A DNA stretch of 64,000 nucleotides from Nageia nagi (GCA_050084985.1 JBITNC010000001.1:11532001-11596000); one strand, 5' to 3'; shown: positions 46,440-58,305, counted from the first letter of the stretch. Numbers and translations: made by a program. Notes: generated by a model from the sequence alone, not told the origin.

Positions 46440-47200
46440 AACTAGCTAGGTGCAACTAAAGAAACCTCTAGATCATCAACATCCTCATTAGAAGCAAATC
46501 CTTCAAGAAGTTCATTGAACTTTACATCCCTTAAAATAAACATGGCTTTGTAAGATGGAGAGTAGAGCCTATAGCTTCTATGCTAACTATCATAACCCAC
46601 AAAGATGCATTTTTTAGCTCTTTTGTCCGAATTTTTTCTTTCTTTAAAAACAATGTAGGAGAATATTTCATAACCAAACACCTTAAGCTAAAAAATGTTA
46701 GGTTTTCTTCCTGACCATGCCTCAAAAGGATTTTTACTCTAAATGGTTTTATAGGACACCTATTCAAGGTGTAAATAGTAGTGTTCATAGCTTCACCCCA
46801 TAAGAAACTAGAAAGATTACCCAACATGCATCTACCCATTTCCATAATTATTCTATTTTCCTTTTAGCAACACCATTCTGCTGAGGAGTGTAAGGAATCA
46901 TAAATTACCTCTTGATTCCATACTTAGTACAATAGTCATTAAACTCATTGTTGTTATATTCTTTCCCATTATTTAATCTTAACATATTGATTTTAAGGTT
47001 AGTTTGATTCTTAACAAAGGCCTTAAAAATGTTAAAACTCTCAAAGTTTTGATCCTTGTGCTCAAGTAGATATCCAAAGGTCATCCTACTAAAGTCATCA
47101 ATTAAGGTCAAGATGTAAGATTCTCCTTCAAGTGACTTAGTCTACAATGGACCTATCAAATTTGAATGCATAATTTGAAGAGGTTGAGATGCTCTTGTTG
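46440..47200 (-). pseudogene. Integrase of copia 1
   Basis: Core reads MTLIDDFSRMTFGYLLEHKD (first Asp), INMLRLNNGKEYNNNEFNDY (SDNG changed to NNG, second Asp lost), then MIPYTPQQNGVAKRK (with frameshift) and MLGNLSSFLWGEAMNTTIYT, LNRCPIKPF. Matches copia integrase with its N-terminal zinc part at 47453-47220. Confidence 0.87.
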
Positions 47201-47760
47201 CCTTGTCTTTTTGAATCTTTTATCTATGCATCTTGCTAAGAATGCACTTCTCACATAGACCAAATGAAGTAGAAATTAAAAGAAAACATTCTACAAGTTC
47301 TTGGTCTTTCATGAATTGAATAATCTTATAGTTAAGGTTACCAAAATGTTGGTGCCAAAGCTTATCTCTAGAACACACACTTGTAGCAAGACACATCTTT
47401 AATGGAACTTTATCCATAATATAGAGATCATCTTTCACTGATCCTTTAACCAATGTGGTAAGTACTTTCTTAATTCACTATGATTGAGAGTCAAACTCAA
47501 AAGGGTACCCTTTTCTATCAACTTGAATCATAGATAGAAGGTTCATCTTAAGCTTAGGAATATAAAACACATTATCAAGAACCTTCCCATGAATCAACAC
47601 ACCCCTAATTCCTTGGACTTCAAGGGTAGAGTTATCACCTAACGCAACTGCACCTTTTCTATAATTTTGAATTTTCTAAAACTTTTCTTTTTCAAAGCAT
47701 GGGTGATTATTGCAACTAGAATCAACAATCCAATCAAATAAAAAAGAGTGAAACATGGAG
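47201..47760 (-). pseudogene. Protease and pre-integrase zinc region of copia 1
   Basis: Protease: FDWIVDSSCNNHPCF (D-S-S for D-S-G) near 47735, then VALGDNSTLEVQGIRGVLIH, VLDNVFYIPKLKMNLLSMIQ, VDRKGYPFEFD. Pre-integrase: KLWHQHFGNLNYKIIQFMKD and GLCEKCILSKMHR, with the HxxxxH...CxxC pattern kept. Confidence 0.85.
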
Positions 47761-48780
47761 TAGAGCATCATAACAAAACTAGCTTGAATATTTTTCTTTT
47801 CTTTGAAGTTTTTTTATATTTCCATTATCTTTGTTCTTTTTCTTTCTTTTCATTTTGTAGGAATCAACTTCTTTGTGAGCTTGGATGCTAAAATAGTTAC
47901 AATTACCATCAAAATTTTTCTTAAGATTTGGATTGTTTACTTTGCCTTTTCTATCTTTTTACTTGAAGTGGTTATTATTTCTATTGTTCCTGCTATTATT
48001 GTTGTTCTTATTGTTGTCATTGTTGCCATTGTTCCTATTGCTATTGAAGCCATTGCCTCTTTTCTCAAACCTATTGGAGGAAGAAGGATAAGATTTATTT
48101 TTAAGGTTGAACTTCTTATTAAAAGGATTTTTGGTTGCTCCAAAAGCAATGCTATTATCCTTAGGAGAAAAAATTAACACCTATTTCTTAAAGGTTTCCT
48201 CATGCTTCAAAATATGCCTAGAAAGGTTCTTAAGGGAGAAGACTTCTATTTCATCATCAAGCCTTATTTAATAACTGTTAAAAAGTTTCTAAAATTTGAA
48301 TAAATGATTTGAAGAATTATAAAGACCATGAACTCATTATTGATCCAATTGCACCCACAAGAAACAAGTTGGTTCCTTAGGTCAATAATTTTGTTCAAGT
48401 AGATGGCAACATTTTCATCTTCTCCTTGATGATATTGAAGCAAATTTTGAAGAATGGTAAACCTTTTTAAAAAATTTGAATCAAGGTAGATTTTCTTAAG
48501 CTTATCCCAAGCTTCCTTTGTTTATGTTTAAGAGAAAATCATTAGAAGCACATCATCTAAAATTGGAGGGTAAATCATGGAGGTTGCCAACTCATTCTTC
48601 ATATTGTAAGCCTTTAGTACCTTCTCATCTATAGGAGGTACAAAGTTTTCATTCACTATTTTCCAAATCTTCCTTTCCTATAATTCATATCTCATCCATG
48701 GTTCCCAAATCCCAAAGTTAGAACCATCAAGAATGTGTTTGCGTAAAAAGGATTCTCCTATTTGCTACATAGGAATGTGA
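47761..48780 (-). pseudogene. gag of copia 1
   Basis: Minus-strand reading starts near 48775: IGESFLRKHILDGSNFGIWE, then EAWDKLKKIYLDSNFLKRFT, LQNLLQYHQGEDENVAIYLN, IIDLRNQLVSCG, the copia Gag core (DGSNY..W, W..L...Y, ...V...L..+..L...L...G). An Asn-rich tail (RNNGNNDNNKNNNNSRNNRN near 48090-47960) follows; its complement gives the Ile/Val-rich open frame at 47803-48177, which is not a gene. No CCHC knuckle is seen. Confidence 0.83.
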
Positions 48781-51464
48781 AAAATAATAAGCATGTGGTT
48801 CAATAAACAACATTATATGTTAAGTTTTAATGAAGTAAATAATACATATTAAATTTCAACACTAGAGATATGTTTGATTTGATTCACAAGTATAAATTTT
48901 TCACAACTCAAATAATAATCCATGTACCTAAATACATTTCTCATCTCAAGAACTATAGATGTAGAGTGACATTGTTGAAGCTTGTTTTCTTGTCTAAAAA
49001 TTAGGCCTTCACTTAGATGCCCACACAAGAGGAGCCTAAATACTACCAATCCTCAACCAATTTTCTTTGGTTAGTATTATATCTCACAAGGATAAGTACC
49101 TACTATTTTTCAAGGTTATGATGTATATTGGATTGGCCAAATTATTAATCTTGATTAGGTTTCAAGTTATCCTCCCAAGTTATTAGGATAATCCTTCAAT
49201 GGAAGTGTAGACATGTGGTATAACTACACACATGCCTATTCACCTATTGGAGTTATGTACAAACCAAAATAGGACTTAAGATCAATTGAGAAGTATGAAA
49301 TTTTCACTATTTGGATCATCATCCTTAAAGGCTCCAATCTACCTGCCCTCACCTCATGGCTCCCCAAACAAGTCATGTTGCAAAATATATGTATGGATGT
49401 GTTCATTTTAGGGTGTTACTCATATAAATTTTTGCATTTTTTTTTGCATAAGTAAATAAATTCAAATTCAAAATATGAAGTAAAGAGCATAAGTAAAACA
49501 TCATCCATTCAAAATTTGAAACCTAAGTGTCCAATGGGTTTTGTTGAGTAACCCCTAAAGGACATATTTACATAGGTCCATAATTTGTACAAGTTCATAC
49601 ATAATTTACATAAGGATTTTATCAAATAAAAAATTATAAAGGCATAAAATATTCTAAGTAATAAACATGTTGTATTATAGAGGATCAAAAAATTTAAGTA
49701 AAGAATTCATAAACTTTCCTCTTATACTTAAACATGATCCCTAAATAGCATTTTAAAAAAAATAGTATGCATGTTTTTCAATAAAATACCTTAATATTTA
49801 TGAAAGATAAAAATTGATGTCATGTTTGAAGTAAATAATTACCACTTTTGCATAAGTGATTTATGAAGTAATGTAAAAAATTGCCATACTTTGAAGTACT
49901 ATCAAGGCAAAAGAAATTTTAGTTCTATGCAAAATAAACTAAATTCCACTTAAAAATTATCTTCCAATGTCAAGTCTAAAAATAAAATTTATAAATTTGA
50001 AACTAAGTAAAAAATTATATGTTTACTATAACAAGAAGTTAAAGTGTTAAAAATTATATAGTCCCTCTTAACACTTTAAAAAAAATATTATCTAAAAAAG
50101 AATTCATTACTTCAAATGAAATTTTAACTAAAGATATTGGTAAACATAGTAATTCCACCCCTCTCCTTTTAAAAAAAAAAAAATGCCTCCATTTTTTTAA
50201 GAAAAAAAGTTTAAGTTATACTTCACAACAACTTCTTACAAAAAATTAAGTGCAAACTTGGAGCCTTATACTCCACTCTAAGCTAATTAAAGCTCAGTTG
50301 GTAGATTAATCATGACCCAAGAAAAAAAGGGTTTTTTGCAAGTAAGGTTTTGAGCATCTAATGTAAGAAAAGGAGAGACAAAGGCAATAATCAAAAGAAG
50401 AATAATAAAATAAAGAGGGTCACTAGCTTAAGGTGCATTATTGTAGCTTGAATGAGGAGAGTACAAGATAAACAAAGGAGGCTATGTGGTGAGATAAGGC
50501 TGGACATGTAGAGGGAGCTGAGTGGAGGGCAAAGAGGAAGCAAATTGATCAATTAGGAGTTAAGGGTTTAGAGGGTCATAAGGGGCACCTTTAACAACCA
50601 TGAGGAGTAGCATAGCATGGAAGGTATGGAGGACCTAAGAGTAGAGGAAGGTAGTGATTCATACATCATAGGTTGAAGGGGGCTACAAGCATTAGCTCAA
50701 AAAAGAATGTGCAAGAGTGAGCATTCACATAGCCCTAATTTTAAAAAAAAAAACATTTGAAAAAAGACTACTATGTGGAGGAGAGGGCCGAGTAGAAGGG
50801 GCCAAGGTTTTTTTTTTAATTTTTGCTTTGTTTTAAGAGGTTGCAACTAGGTTGTAAGAGCCTTTTCAATAGGTTGCATGATCCTAAATTTTTATGTTTC
50901 CTTTACTAAAAAAAAAAGAGATTGGGGAGTTACAACCTTCTTAGCCAGTGCTAATCCATTGTAACAAATCAAAAAAAAAATTCTATATAGTAACAAGTAG
51001 AGGGTATAATGCATACCAATCTACATAAATGTATATATTTTTAAATAATCTCCCTCTTTGTTGTGCCTTTAACCAACATTTTGAAATCGCTAAAAAAATG
51101 CAATTTAATATACCATATTTTCTATTTGTAAAAAATAGATAAAGAGAACTCAAAAAAAAAAAAACTTTTGTAATATTACATAAATTTTTTATACTAACCA
51201 TTTTTTTAAAAAATTGTAGTAATTTAAAAAAAAATGTAAATAATATAGGAGGTTAGTATAAAAAAATACATCATATTGCAATTTGTTAGCCATACTATGC
51301 TTAAAAGAACTAACACATAGCAAATAATATGTTAGTAACATGATGCAATAATCCCTATAAAAAAAGAAGGAAGGAATTTACATCTTCTCTTATTTTTACC
51401 TCAATAATGAAATGTAAAATGAGAATGAAGATCACCAAGATGTTCAAGTAGAGATTCCACACCA
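48781..51464 (-). other. Unusually long leader of copia 1 (2.7 kb), non-coding
   Basis: Lies between the gag start and the primer site. Copia leaders are normally much shorter, so it may contain a further decayed insertion, but I found no LTR or TIR pair. It has many A/T homopolymers, and a strongly purine-rich plus strand at about 50330-50680. Confidence 0.5.
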
Positions 51465-51477
51465 CACTTTAATACCA
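51465..51477 (-). promoter_or_regulatory. Primer-binding site of copia 1
   Basis: Reverse complement TGGTATTAAAGTG starts two bases after the LTR; a decayed TGGTATCAGAGTG (initiator tRNA-Met) site. Confidence 0.7.
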
Positions 51478-51479
51478 AA

Positions 51480-51975
51480 TGTGAGAATTGAACTATAAAA
51501 TGAACAACTCTAAACTCCCGAGATCATATGAAAGCTCACAATACACATCTAACAAACTCACAATGCAATCGCACAAAGATAACACAAAATATAAGTGGTT
51601 CCTCCAACTAGGAGTACATCCACTAACTAGATCTCACTTCATAACAAATATAAACCTTACAATTCTCCTACTTTTTTCTCCTAAACACTATCCTATAGCA
51701 TAACTTTACTCCACAATTTGTGTATGATCACAAAGAGGGAGACTTCTATTTATTGGCCAAAATCCCTCTTTGGATCACCCTTTTATCTAATGTACAAAAG
51801 CATGACATGCACATCCTTTTAATCAAGGGGCATGCTCATGATATGGAGTGTAGGACAAGTTACATTATCATATTCATTTAAATACTTAAGGTATCTAATG
51901 ATACCCTTAAGTATTAGTGAATTTACAAAAAGGATTAATACAAACTATTACAATAATGCATTATACATTCCAACA
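51480..51975 (-). repeat. 5' LTR of copia 1
   Basis: Minus strand begins TGTTGGAATGTATAATGC at 51975 and ends CAATTCTCACA at 51480. TCATG follows at 51976-51980. Confidence 0.9.
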
Positions 51976-52560
51976 TCATGAACATAAAAGCATAGAATAA
52001 AGAAGTTGGTACCTTCAACTTTTGTGTACAATGTGCTTTTTGTTGAGCATCTATGATAACTATTTTTTTGAACATAACCATCAATTCGGGCTTACCATGC
52101 CAAGGTGCTTATTTAAGGCCATAGATATCCTTTCTAAGTTTATACAACTTTTCTTCTTGATCAAGAATAATAAATCCTTTAGGTTGCTTAACATAAACAA
52201 CCTTATTCAAATATCCATTCAACAAAGTGGATTTGACATCCATTTGATAGAATGTTAATACAAAATGAGAGGCAAGTGCAAGTAAAGATCTCATAGTCTC
52301 TAGCCTAACCATCGATGCAAAGGTCTCATCATAATCCAACCTTTCCTTCTAAGCGTATGCTTTAGCAACTAGATGGGTTTTGTTCTTTTCAATTATCCTA
52401 TTAGGATTATGATTCAATGTGTAAATCCACTTGACACTAATTACCTTTTTAACTTTGGGAGAAGGTACAATTCCTAGGTTTCATCCTTCTGGATTTACTT
52501 AATCTCATCATCCATTGCTTTCTTCCAATCCTCATTAGTAGCAGCTTCAATATATGAGGA
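51976..52560 (-). pseudogene. RT first half of copia 2, cut at the active site
   Basis: Reads EDWKKAMDDEIK, then, after frameshifts, DYDETFASMVRLETMRSLLA, FYQMDVKSTLLNGYLNKVVY, VKQPKGFIILDQEEKLYKLR and DIYGLK. It reaches a FYVHD-like end immediately before the copia 1 LTR at 51975. The second half (DDIIFT...) is at 28895 and below. Upstream blocks are those of copia RT (W..AM..E, D..ETF.P, LDV..AFL.G.L, QP.GF, L.K.+YGLKQ). Confidence 0.88.
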
Positions 52561-52829
52561 AGGCTTAACAAATGAAGCCATTAATGCATAAGAGATTTTT
52601 ACCTCTTGATTTCTAGCTCTAGTTTGTGATTGGATCATTTTTTTGTTGAGCTCTTTATCTAGCATCAATGATGAAGGATGATAGCGATCAGTTATTCACT
52701 TATTCTTAGATGGTGGAGTATGAGCAATAGGAGACTGATTTAGTTGTGTTTGCTAAGGTGAGCTGGTGGATGATGATGAAGGTTGAAGAGAAGGAGGTAC
52801 AATATTATGATAAGGTTCACAATTTTCAT

Positions 52830-53560
52830 CAAGCTAGAATCCAATAGTGTCGATGTATTTAGCACCATTTTCTTGATGGGTTATGTCTCCTTCTCCAAAA
52901 ATCACATTTTTGCTAATATGAATCTTACTAGTTATTAGATCATAACATCTATAGGCATTAGATGCTTCAAAGTATCCCACTAAAATACATTTTATGGATT
53001 TCTCATCAAGCTTCTTCCTATTTTCTTTTGGTACATGCACCAAATAGGTTGAGCCAAATATCCAAAGATGAGAAATGCTTGGCTACACACTAAACTAAGC
53101 TTCATAAGGGGTGGTGTACTTTCAAACTTGAGTGCGACACCTATTTAAAATATAAATAGTAGCATGCACTACTTCACCCCAAAAACTAGTGGGATGGCCC
53201 TTTTCTTTTATCATGCATCTAGCCATCTCAATAACTATCAAGTTTTTCCTTTCAACCACTCCATTTTGCTATGGAGTGTAGGCAATTGTATACTATCTAA
53301 TAATACCATGCTAATGGAAAAAATTCTTAAATTCATTAGAAATGAATTCTCCTTCTCTATCAATTATGAACTTCTTGATAAAATAGCTAGATTGTTTTTC
53401 AACAAGAGTCTTAAATTTAACAAAACTCTTAAAGGAGTCAAATTTGTTTTGTAGTAAATAAAGCTAGCTCATCCTAGAAAAGTCATATACAAAGATAAGC
53501 ACATATCTTGACTTACCACCATGTTTGGGAGTCTATATTTATCCACATAAGTTTGCTTGC
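52830..53560 (-). pseudogene. Integrase of copia 2
   Basis: Reads VYDFSRMS*LYLLQNKFDSF, FIIDREGEFISNEFKNFF (SDxGGEF block with Asp kept), YTP*QNGVVERKNLIVIEMA, RCMIKEKGHPTSFWGEVVHA and then MVHVPKENRKKLDEKSIKCI, LVGYFEASNAYRCYD. These are the core Asp, Asp and Glu (VERKN) and the conserved 'KCIFVGY' block. The region between 52560 and 52830 is the variable linker to RT. Confidence 0.87.
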
Positions 53561-54175
53561 ACTAGATGAAGAGGGTGCTTGGCCCTATATTGGTGCTTTG
53601 GAAGTTTCTCTTTGTGTTGCTTGCCTACAACACAACTTTCACAAATTTCATTGGGTGTATGGGAGATGGCGAGAAGGCCTCTCACCAATTTGTGCAAACC
53701 ATTTAATGAGTGAAATTTTAAATAATTGAATCTTCTATGCCATAACCAAGCATAATCAATAGATGCATTTAAACAACTTGTTGTAGGTATCATGTTGAGC
53801 ATATACATCCTATTTTCAATCATATGGATGTTGGTTATAAGCTGGTTATTGGCATCTTTTACAATGATGCACCCTTTCCTCTTGAAGGTGGTAATATAAC
53901 CCCTTATACTAAGCTGGCCAATACTTAATAGATTGTGCTTACAGCTAGGAACAAAGAGAGTGCTATGCATATAAACTATCTTATCATATTTATACTTAAA
54001 GGTAATAGTTCCTTTACCATGGATTTCAACACTTTTGTTTTCACCAAACCTAACCTAGCCTATGATAGAGGTGTCAACATTAAGAAATAAGGCTTTGTTT
54101 CCAATCATGTGGTTAGATGAACCACTATCTAGGTACCATACATCTTCTTCTTAAGCCTAAAAACTACTACAGGTG
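53561..54175 (-). pseudogene. Protease and pre-integrase of copia 2
   Basis: Protease: EDVWYLDSGSSNHMIGNKAL, an intact D-S-G triad, then ENKSVEIHGKGTITFKYKYD and LFVPSCKHNLLSIGQLS. Pre-integrase: WLWHRRFNYLKFHSLNGLHK and EICESCVVGKQHKEKLPK, with His and Cys pairs kept. This is the best-kept open frame of copia 2 (143 codons, 53539-53970). Confidence 0.88.
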
Positions 54176-55095
54176 AGGAACATGCTACTCTTGACTTGAT
54201 CTACAACATACTGAGATTTGAGTTGGGAATTCTTCTTTCAACAATGAGTTTTTATGTCGCCATCTTTGTTATAGAAGTCATAATTTCTAGGGGTGTCATC
54301 TTGTGATCTTCCCCCAAAATAGCCTCTTCTACCTCTACCTTAATCTTTTCTATCACTTCTCCCATTTGATGGTCCACCTCTTCTGTGAGAGGATGAAGAA
54401 GAAATAGGATTTGATGAAGAGGGCTCTTGGCCCTTCATTCTTAATTGTCTTTGGAAAGCTTGATCTAAATACTCAACTCTATCACTAATTTTATACTCAT
54501 AGGTAGTTAAACTACCCTGCAACTCTACAAGCATGAGTTGGGATAGGTCCTTTTCTTCTTTAATGGTAGTGGTGATGGAATCAAACCTTCTTGGTAATAT
54601 CTAAAGCACATTTTCAACAATTCTAGTGTCTCCCATATCTTCACCATGTGAATGGAGGGCATTTACAAGATCTTGGATCTTGGAAAAGAAGAATTTTATA
54701 TTTTCTTCCTCTCTTATATGGAGAGATTTGAACTTCTTCCTTAAAATCTAGAGCTTTGCCACATGGACCTTAGCTAATCCTTTGTATATAGTCTTTAAGA
54801 TCTCTCATACTTCCTTAGAATTATTAAAGTCTACAATTTTGGGGAATATGGACACATCTATCCCATACTAGATGGAAAGCAATGCCTTGGCATCCTTCTT
54901 ATGGTTCTCCAACACTTCTTTCTTCTCATCTGCAATCATGGTTGCAAAGGTGACTTCATATAAGTTGGTAAATCCCTTAGAAACAAATATCCATAGGTCT
55001 TGAGAGATAAGAAATATCTACATATGGATTCACCAATACTCATAATGGTATCCATTGAAAATTGGAATCTACAACTATATTGAATTTCCTTGCAT
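54176..55095 (-). pseudogene. gag of copia 2
   Basis: Probable start ATG at 55095: MQGNSI then IPIFNGYHYEYWWIHM, FLISQDLWIFVSKGF. Next come FFFSKIQDLVNALHSHGEDM, TRIVENVL*ILPRRFDSITT and LSQLMLVELQGSLTTYE, the UBN2-type copia Gag. A Ser/Arg/Gly-rich tail follows (SSSSSHRRGGPSNGRSDRKD). A knuckle-like CX..KDGDIKTHC remnant may follow near 54250. Confidence 0.85.
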
Positions 55096-55109
55096 GGAAT
55101 CCATTTAAC

Positions 55110-56199
55110 CATAGGTAAAATAAACATCAAGATAAATTAGAGACCAAAATATATGTATTACAAAGAGGTAAAACTATTACAGAGCTCTCTTAGAGCTAAT
55201 AAGAAAACATATATAGTTATTTAATCTACTCCTCCATCCTTTTTACTTACAGATAGGCTATCTTGAATTATACTTAAAATAAAATATTACATACATGCTA
55301 CTTGGTCAAAATACAATTAAATATAATATGGTTCCATGCACACATTGTATCATTTTTTCTACAGAGTAGAGGAAGCCCATTACCTTGTATGCACAATGTC
55401 TAAAGCACATTAAATGGTTGCAGAAGGTAGATCAACCATTTTTGTACAAAAATATTAATGTAGATGTTTAGGAATTCATGTTGGTAGTTGAGCATTTAAT
55501 TTTGGGATATAAATCCTTTATAAAATCATTTTCATAGTGTAAATCTAGGTTTTGATGCAAAAGGGATGTGATAATGTAATAAGTCCTAGGATCCAGGCTC
55601 TAAAATAGTGACATCACTCACCAAAATCAATGGGTGTTATCAATACCTATAACTTGAAAGGTAAAAAATAGTTCCCAAGGTTTGGTAAAGCTTGGATTCA
55701 TCAAATAAGTCTAAGAGAATTAACACTAAGAGAAGATGTAGTTAAATCTTAAAGTCTAGGAAGTAATAACAATGTTTGAAAAAACAAATCTTGAAAGTGT
55801 AGGTAGTAGTGCCTAAAGCTTGAGAGGCCAATAGTGCCTAGGACTCAAATAATATATAGATACAATAGTACTTAGATTCTAGGAGATAAAAACTCTAGTC
55901 AATAAGTCCCAGAGCATGGGTTAATAGATGTCATAAATGTTCTTATCTCCCAAGAATGGAGAGGTTGAAGTTGATCCCAAATATGGTGATAATTCCCAAC
56001 ATTTTCCAATAATGCTTGAGAAAATAAATAGGAGTGAAATAAATCTTGGAGTTAAGACAAACACTATATCATAGAGTTTAGAAAGTAAATAATTCCACCA
56101 CTAAGTTTCAGAGCATAGGATGTAGTAGAGGTTGGTAGGAAATAGAGCCTAGATGTGGTAGATAGATCAGCAACACTCGAGAGTGGAGATTAAAATTTT
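55110..56199 (-). repeat. 5' LTR of copia 2, truncated at its outer end
   Basis: Aligns with the LTR at 20470-21632, same orientation, but lacks the outermost 130-140 bp including the TG end; the match stops at about 56199 after GAGTGGAGATTAAAATTTT. The gag start follows closely on the inner side and no clear primer site is left. Confidence 0.77.
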
Positions 56200-57049
56200 T
56201 AGAATATTCTACAAGTTCCTTTCATATTCATAATGCATGGTCATATACATTTTTTCTTGAAGAAAGAAGGGATCTTTCAAGCATATTAAATCAGGTTGTA
56301 AGCAAAAAAATTGTGTATTGTGAGCATTATAAAGTGAAGGGTCACTCTATTAATCAATGTTGGCATTTGAATCATGAGATTCAAACAAAATAGTTTGAAT
56401 GAAAGGTATATAAAAGGAAATAAAATCCTAAACCTTCTTGTAAGAAAGATGTATCTGATGGAGAAGATATTATGGAGAGGAAAAGAAAAGTAGTTTTTCA
56501 TTATTAGATCAAAGTGAGTTATTTGAAATCCAATTTCTAGATATAGTATTCACATGACCATAAGAATGCAAAGAAAACTCATTGAATTATGGAGGAGTCT
56601 AATTTTGATTATATTCTACAATAATATTTATAGGAGCAAACTTATCTAATGATGATTATTGATTAGTTGAATAGTGAAGCAAGCTCAAAAAAGAAGAGGT
56701 TGGATATGCGAAAGATGATATGCTTGTATTGCACTAAAAAGGGTCATGTTTGAAGGCTATGTTAAAAAAGAAGATTATGAGAAATAGTACTATTTCTAAA
56801 CAAGATGGTGAAGATGAATCAACTAGAAAGATTCTACTCATGGGAGTGAGAAATCCTTTTTCTTTTGAAAAATAAAAATACTTATTTTCCATGAGAGTTC
56901 ATGTTAAGAAGAATAGACTTGATACTTTGTTCGACATTAGATTCTTGTCAAATATGATTATCATAAACCTTATGAATGAATTGATACTAGAGGTGGAAAG
57001 ACATCCTAAACCCTACTCTTGTGTGAGTGGTATAGAAGAAATGAGGGTA
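56200..57049 (+). pseudogene. Ty3/gypsy gag end and protease start (gypsy C)
   Basis: Plus strand. IVYCEHYKVKGHSINQCWHL (C..H/C, GH, C) near 56315, then MICLYCTKKGHV*RLC near 56720, a CX2CX4HX4C knuckle. Then comes a protease start, RVHVKKNRLDTLFDIRFLSN, LMNELILEVERHPKPY. It resembles the plant gypsy protease block 'RLDALFDSGSQANLI..LVNELGLEV..HPxPY', with D-I-R where D-S-G is expected. The frame is cut at 57050 by the Tnt1-like copia and resumes at 62190. Confidence 0.75.
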
Positions 57050-57054
57050 ACACT
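57050..57054. repeat. Target-site duplication ACACT (left)
   Basis: ACACT before the 5' LTR; repeated at 62185-62189. Confidence 0.95.
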
Positions 57055-57621
57055 TGTTAGAAAATGGAGACTACAACTGGCTAGAAAATAGAGAGCGGTT
57101 TCTTTCTGGTTTAACACCAAATTTCAATTGCCGAGAAGCCATGACACCTATTTATCAGTTATAGAAGGGTTGGGGATTACCTAACAACCTTATAGATCTA
57201 ACTTGGGTTTAAGTTGGGTTAGTTTGTACCTATAAATAAGAGGCTTGAGTTGAGGCATGTAATATGTAGTTTTGACAGCAATTGTGAAGTAGATTGTGAT
57301 TGTAGTTTGATGTCTTATGTAGATAGTATGTGAGAGAGATTGTAGTGAGGCTTTGTTGTAACTCCAAAGTGAAGGTTGTAGCAAGATTATGCTGCTGGTT
57401 TGTTGCTTGGAGGACTTGAAGAATGATATGCAAAAGGGTTGAAAGCTTCTCCGTGGATGTAGCCTACACTAGGTGAACCATGTTATCTCTTGTGTCTCTC
57501 TTGTGTGATTGATGTTCATGGTTGTTTGATTTTAGTAGTATGCTTAAATGTTGTTTCTTTTTTCCAAGGACTAGAAGAATTGTGAATTCTCTTGCTTATA
57601 TAAACTTATCAAATCCTAACA
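57055..57621 (+). repeat. 5' LTR of the Tnt1-like copia
   Basis: Begins TGTTAGAAAATGGAGAC and ends AAATCCTAACA. Most differences from 61619-62184 are transitions. Confidence 0.95.
57231..57238 (+). promoter_or_regulatory. TATA box in the 5' LTR
   Basis: TATAAATA in an otherwise mixed context; kept unchanged in the 3' LTR at 61795-61802. Likely element promoter. Confidence 0.65.
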
Positions 57622-57623
57622 AG

Positions 57624-57635
57624 TGGTATCAGAGC
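57624..57635 (+). promoter_or_regulatory. Primer-binding site, initiator tRNA-Met
   Basis: TGGTATCAGAGC, two bases after the LTR, the exact plant consensus. Confidence 0.95.
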
Positions 57636-57699
57636 TTGTTGTTGTGTTGGGATTTTGTTGGTGAATCTTGTGTGTAGATTGGAAACCAAGAAGAGCACT

Positions 57700-58302
57700 A
57701 TGGCAGAAGAAGGGAGGCTGAAGGTGGAAAGATTTAATGGGCAAGGTTTTCAATTTTGGAAAATGCAAATGGAAGACTACCTCTACCAAAAGGATCTCTA
57801 TCAACCTCTAGAAGATAAGAGTAAGAAACTCACTTCCATGAGTGATGAAGAATGGAACTTGTTGGATAGAAAGGCTTTGGGAGCTGTAAGACTTTGTTTA
57901 AGTTCTAGTGTAGCTTTCAATATTTCCAATGAAACAACCACTAAAGGTGTAATGGATAAACTTGCTAAAATGTATGAAAAACCATCCACCTCAAACAAAG
58001 TATACTTAATGAAGAAATTGTTTAACATGAAGATGAATGAAGGTAGTTCAGTTCAAGACCATGTTAATGAATTTAACATAGTCACAAATCAATTAACTTC
58101 AGTAAAAATAGAATTTGAAGATGAAGTAAGAGCTTTGTTAATTCTATGTTCACTTCCGAATAGTTGGAATAGCTTTGTTATGGCTGTTAGTAATTCTTCT
58201 TCTAATGCAAAATTGATCTTTGATGAAGTTGTTGGAACAATTCTAAGTGAGGACATGAGGAAAAGTCCACGGGAGAATGCTCCAATGCTACTCTCACAGT
58301 AG
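57700..58302 (+). pseudogene. gag of the Tnt1-like copia
   Basis: Starts MAEEGRLKVERFNGQGFQFW; the upstream in-frame ATG at 57655 is less likely because the Tnt1 Gag start matches here. KMQMEDYLYQKDLYQPL, WNLLDRKALGAVRLCLSSSV, VMDKLAKMYEKPSTSNKVYL, KKLFNMKMNEGSSVQDHVNE and LLILCSLPNSWNSFVMAV are the UBN2 Gag core in order. The protein breaks at a TAG because of a frameshift near 58270; in the other frame it continues as ATLTVEARGRSKERRR to the zinc knuckle. Gag would form particles. Confidence 0.93.
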
Positions 58303-58305
58303 AGG

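Larger units (their letters stand above)
28896..51975 (-). mobile_element. Ty1/copia element 'copia 1', split by the Tat element
   Basis: LTRs of 497 bp (28896-29392) and 496 bp (51480-51975), about 90% alike by eye, in the same minus orientation. Its tRNA-Met-type primer site lies at 51477-51465 and its purine tract next to the 28.9-29.4 kb LTR. Without the 14.7-kb Tat insertion the element is about 8.4 kb. Gag, protease, integrase, RT and RNase H follow in copia order from 48.8 to 44.4 kb. It is inserted in the RT active-site box of copia 2. Confidence 0.88.

Noticed and set aside
47803-48177. 124-codon plus-strand open frame rich in Ile and Val, looking like a membrane protein
   Set aside because: It is the complement of the Asn-rich tail of the copia 1 gag; the repeated AAT/AAC codons read as ATT/GTT on the other strand.
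53164-53454. 96-codon plus-strand open frame
   Set aside because: Antisense to the integrase of copia 2.
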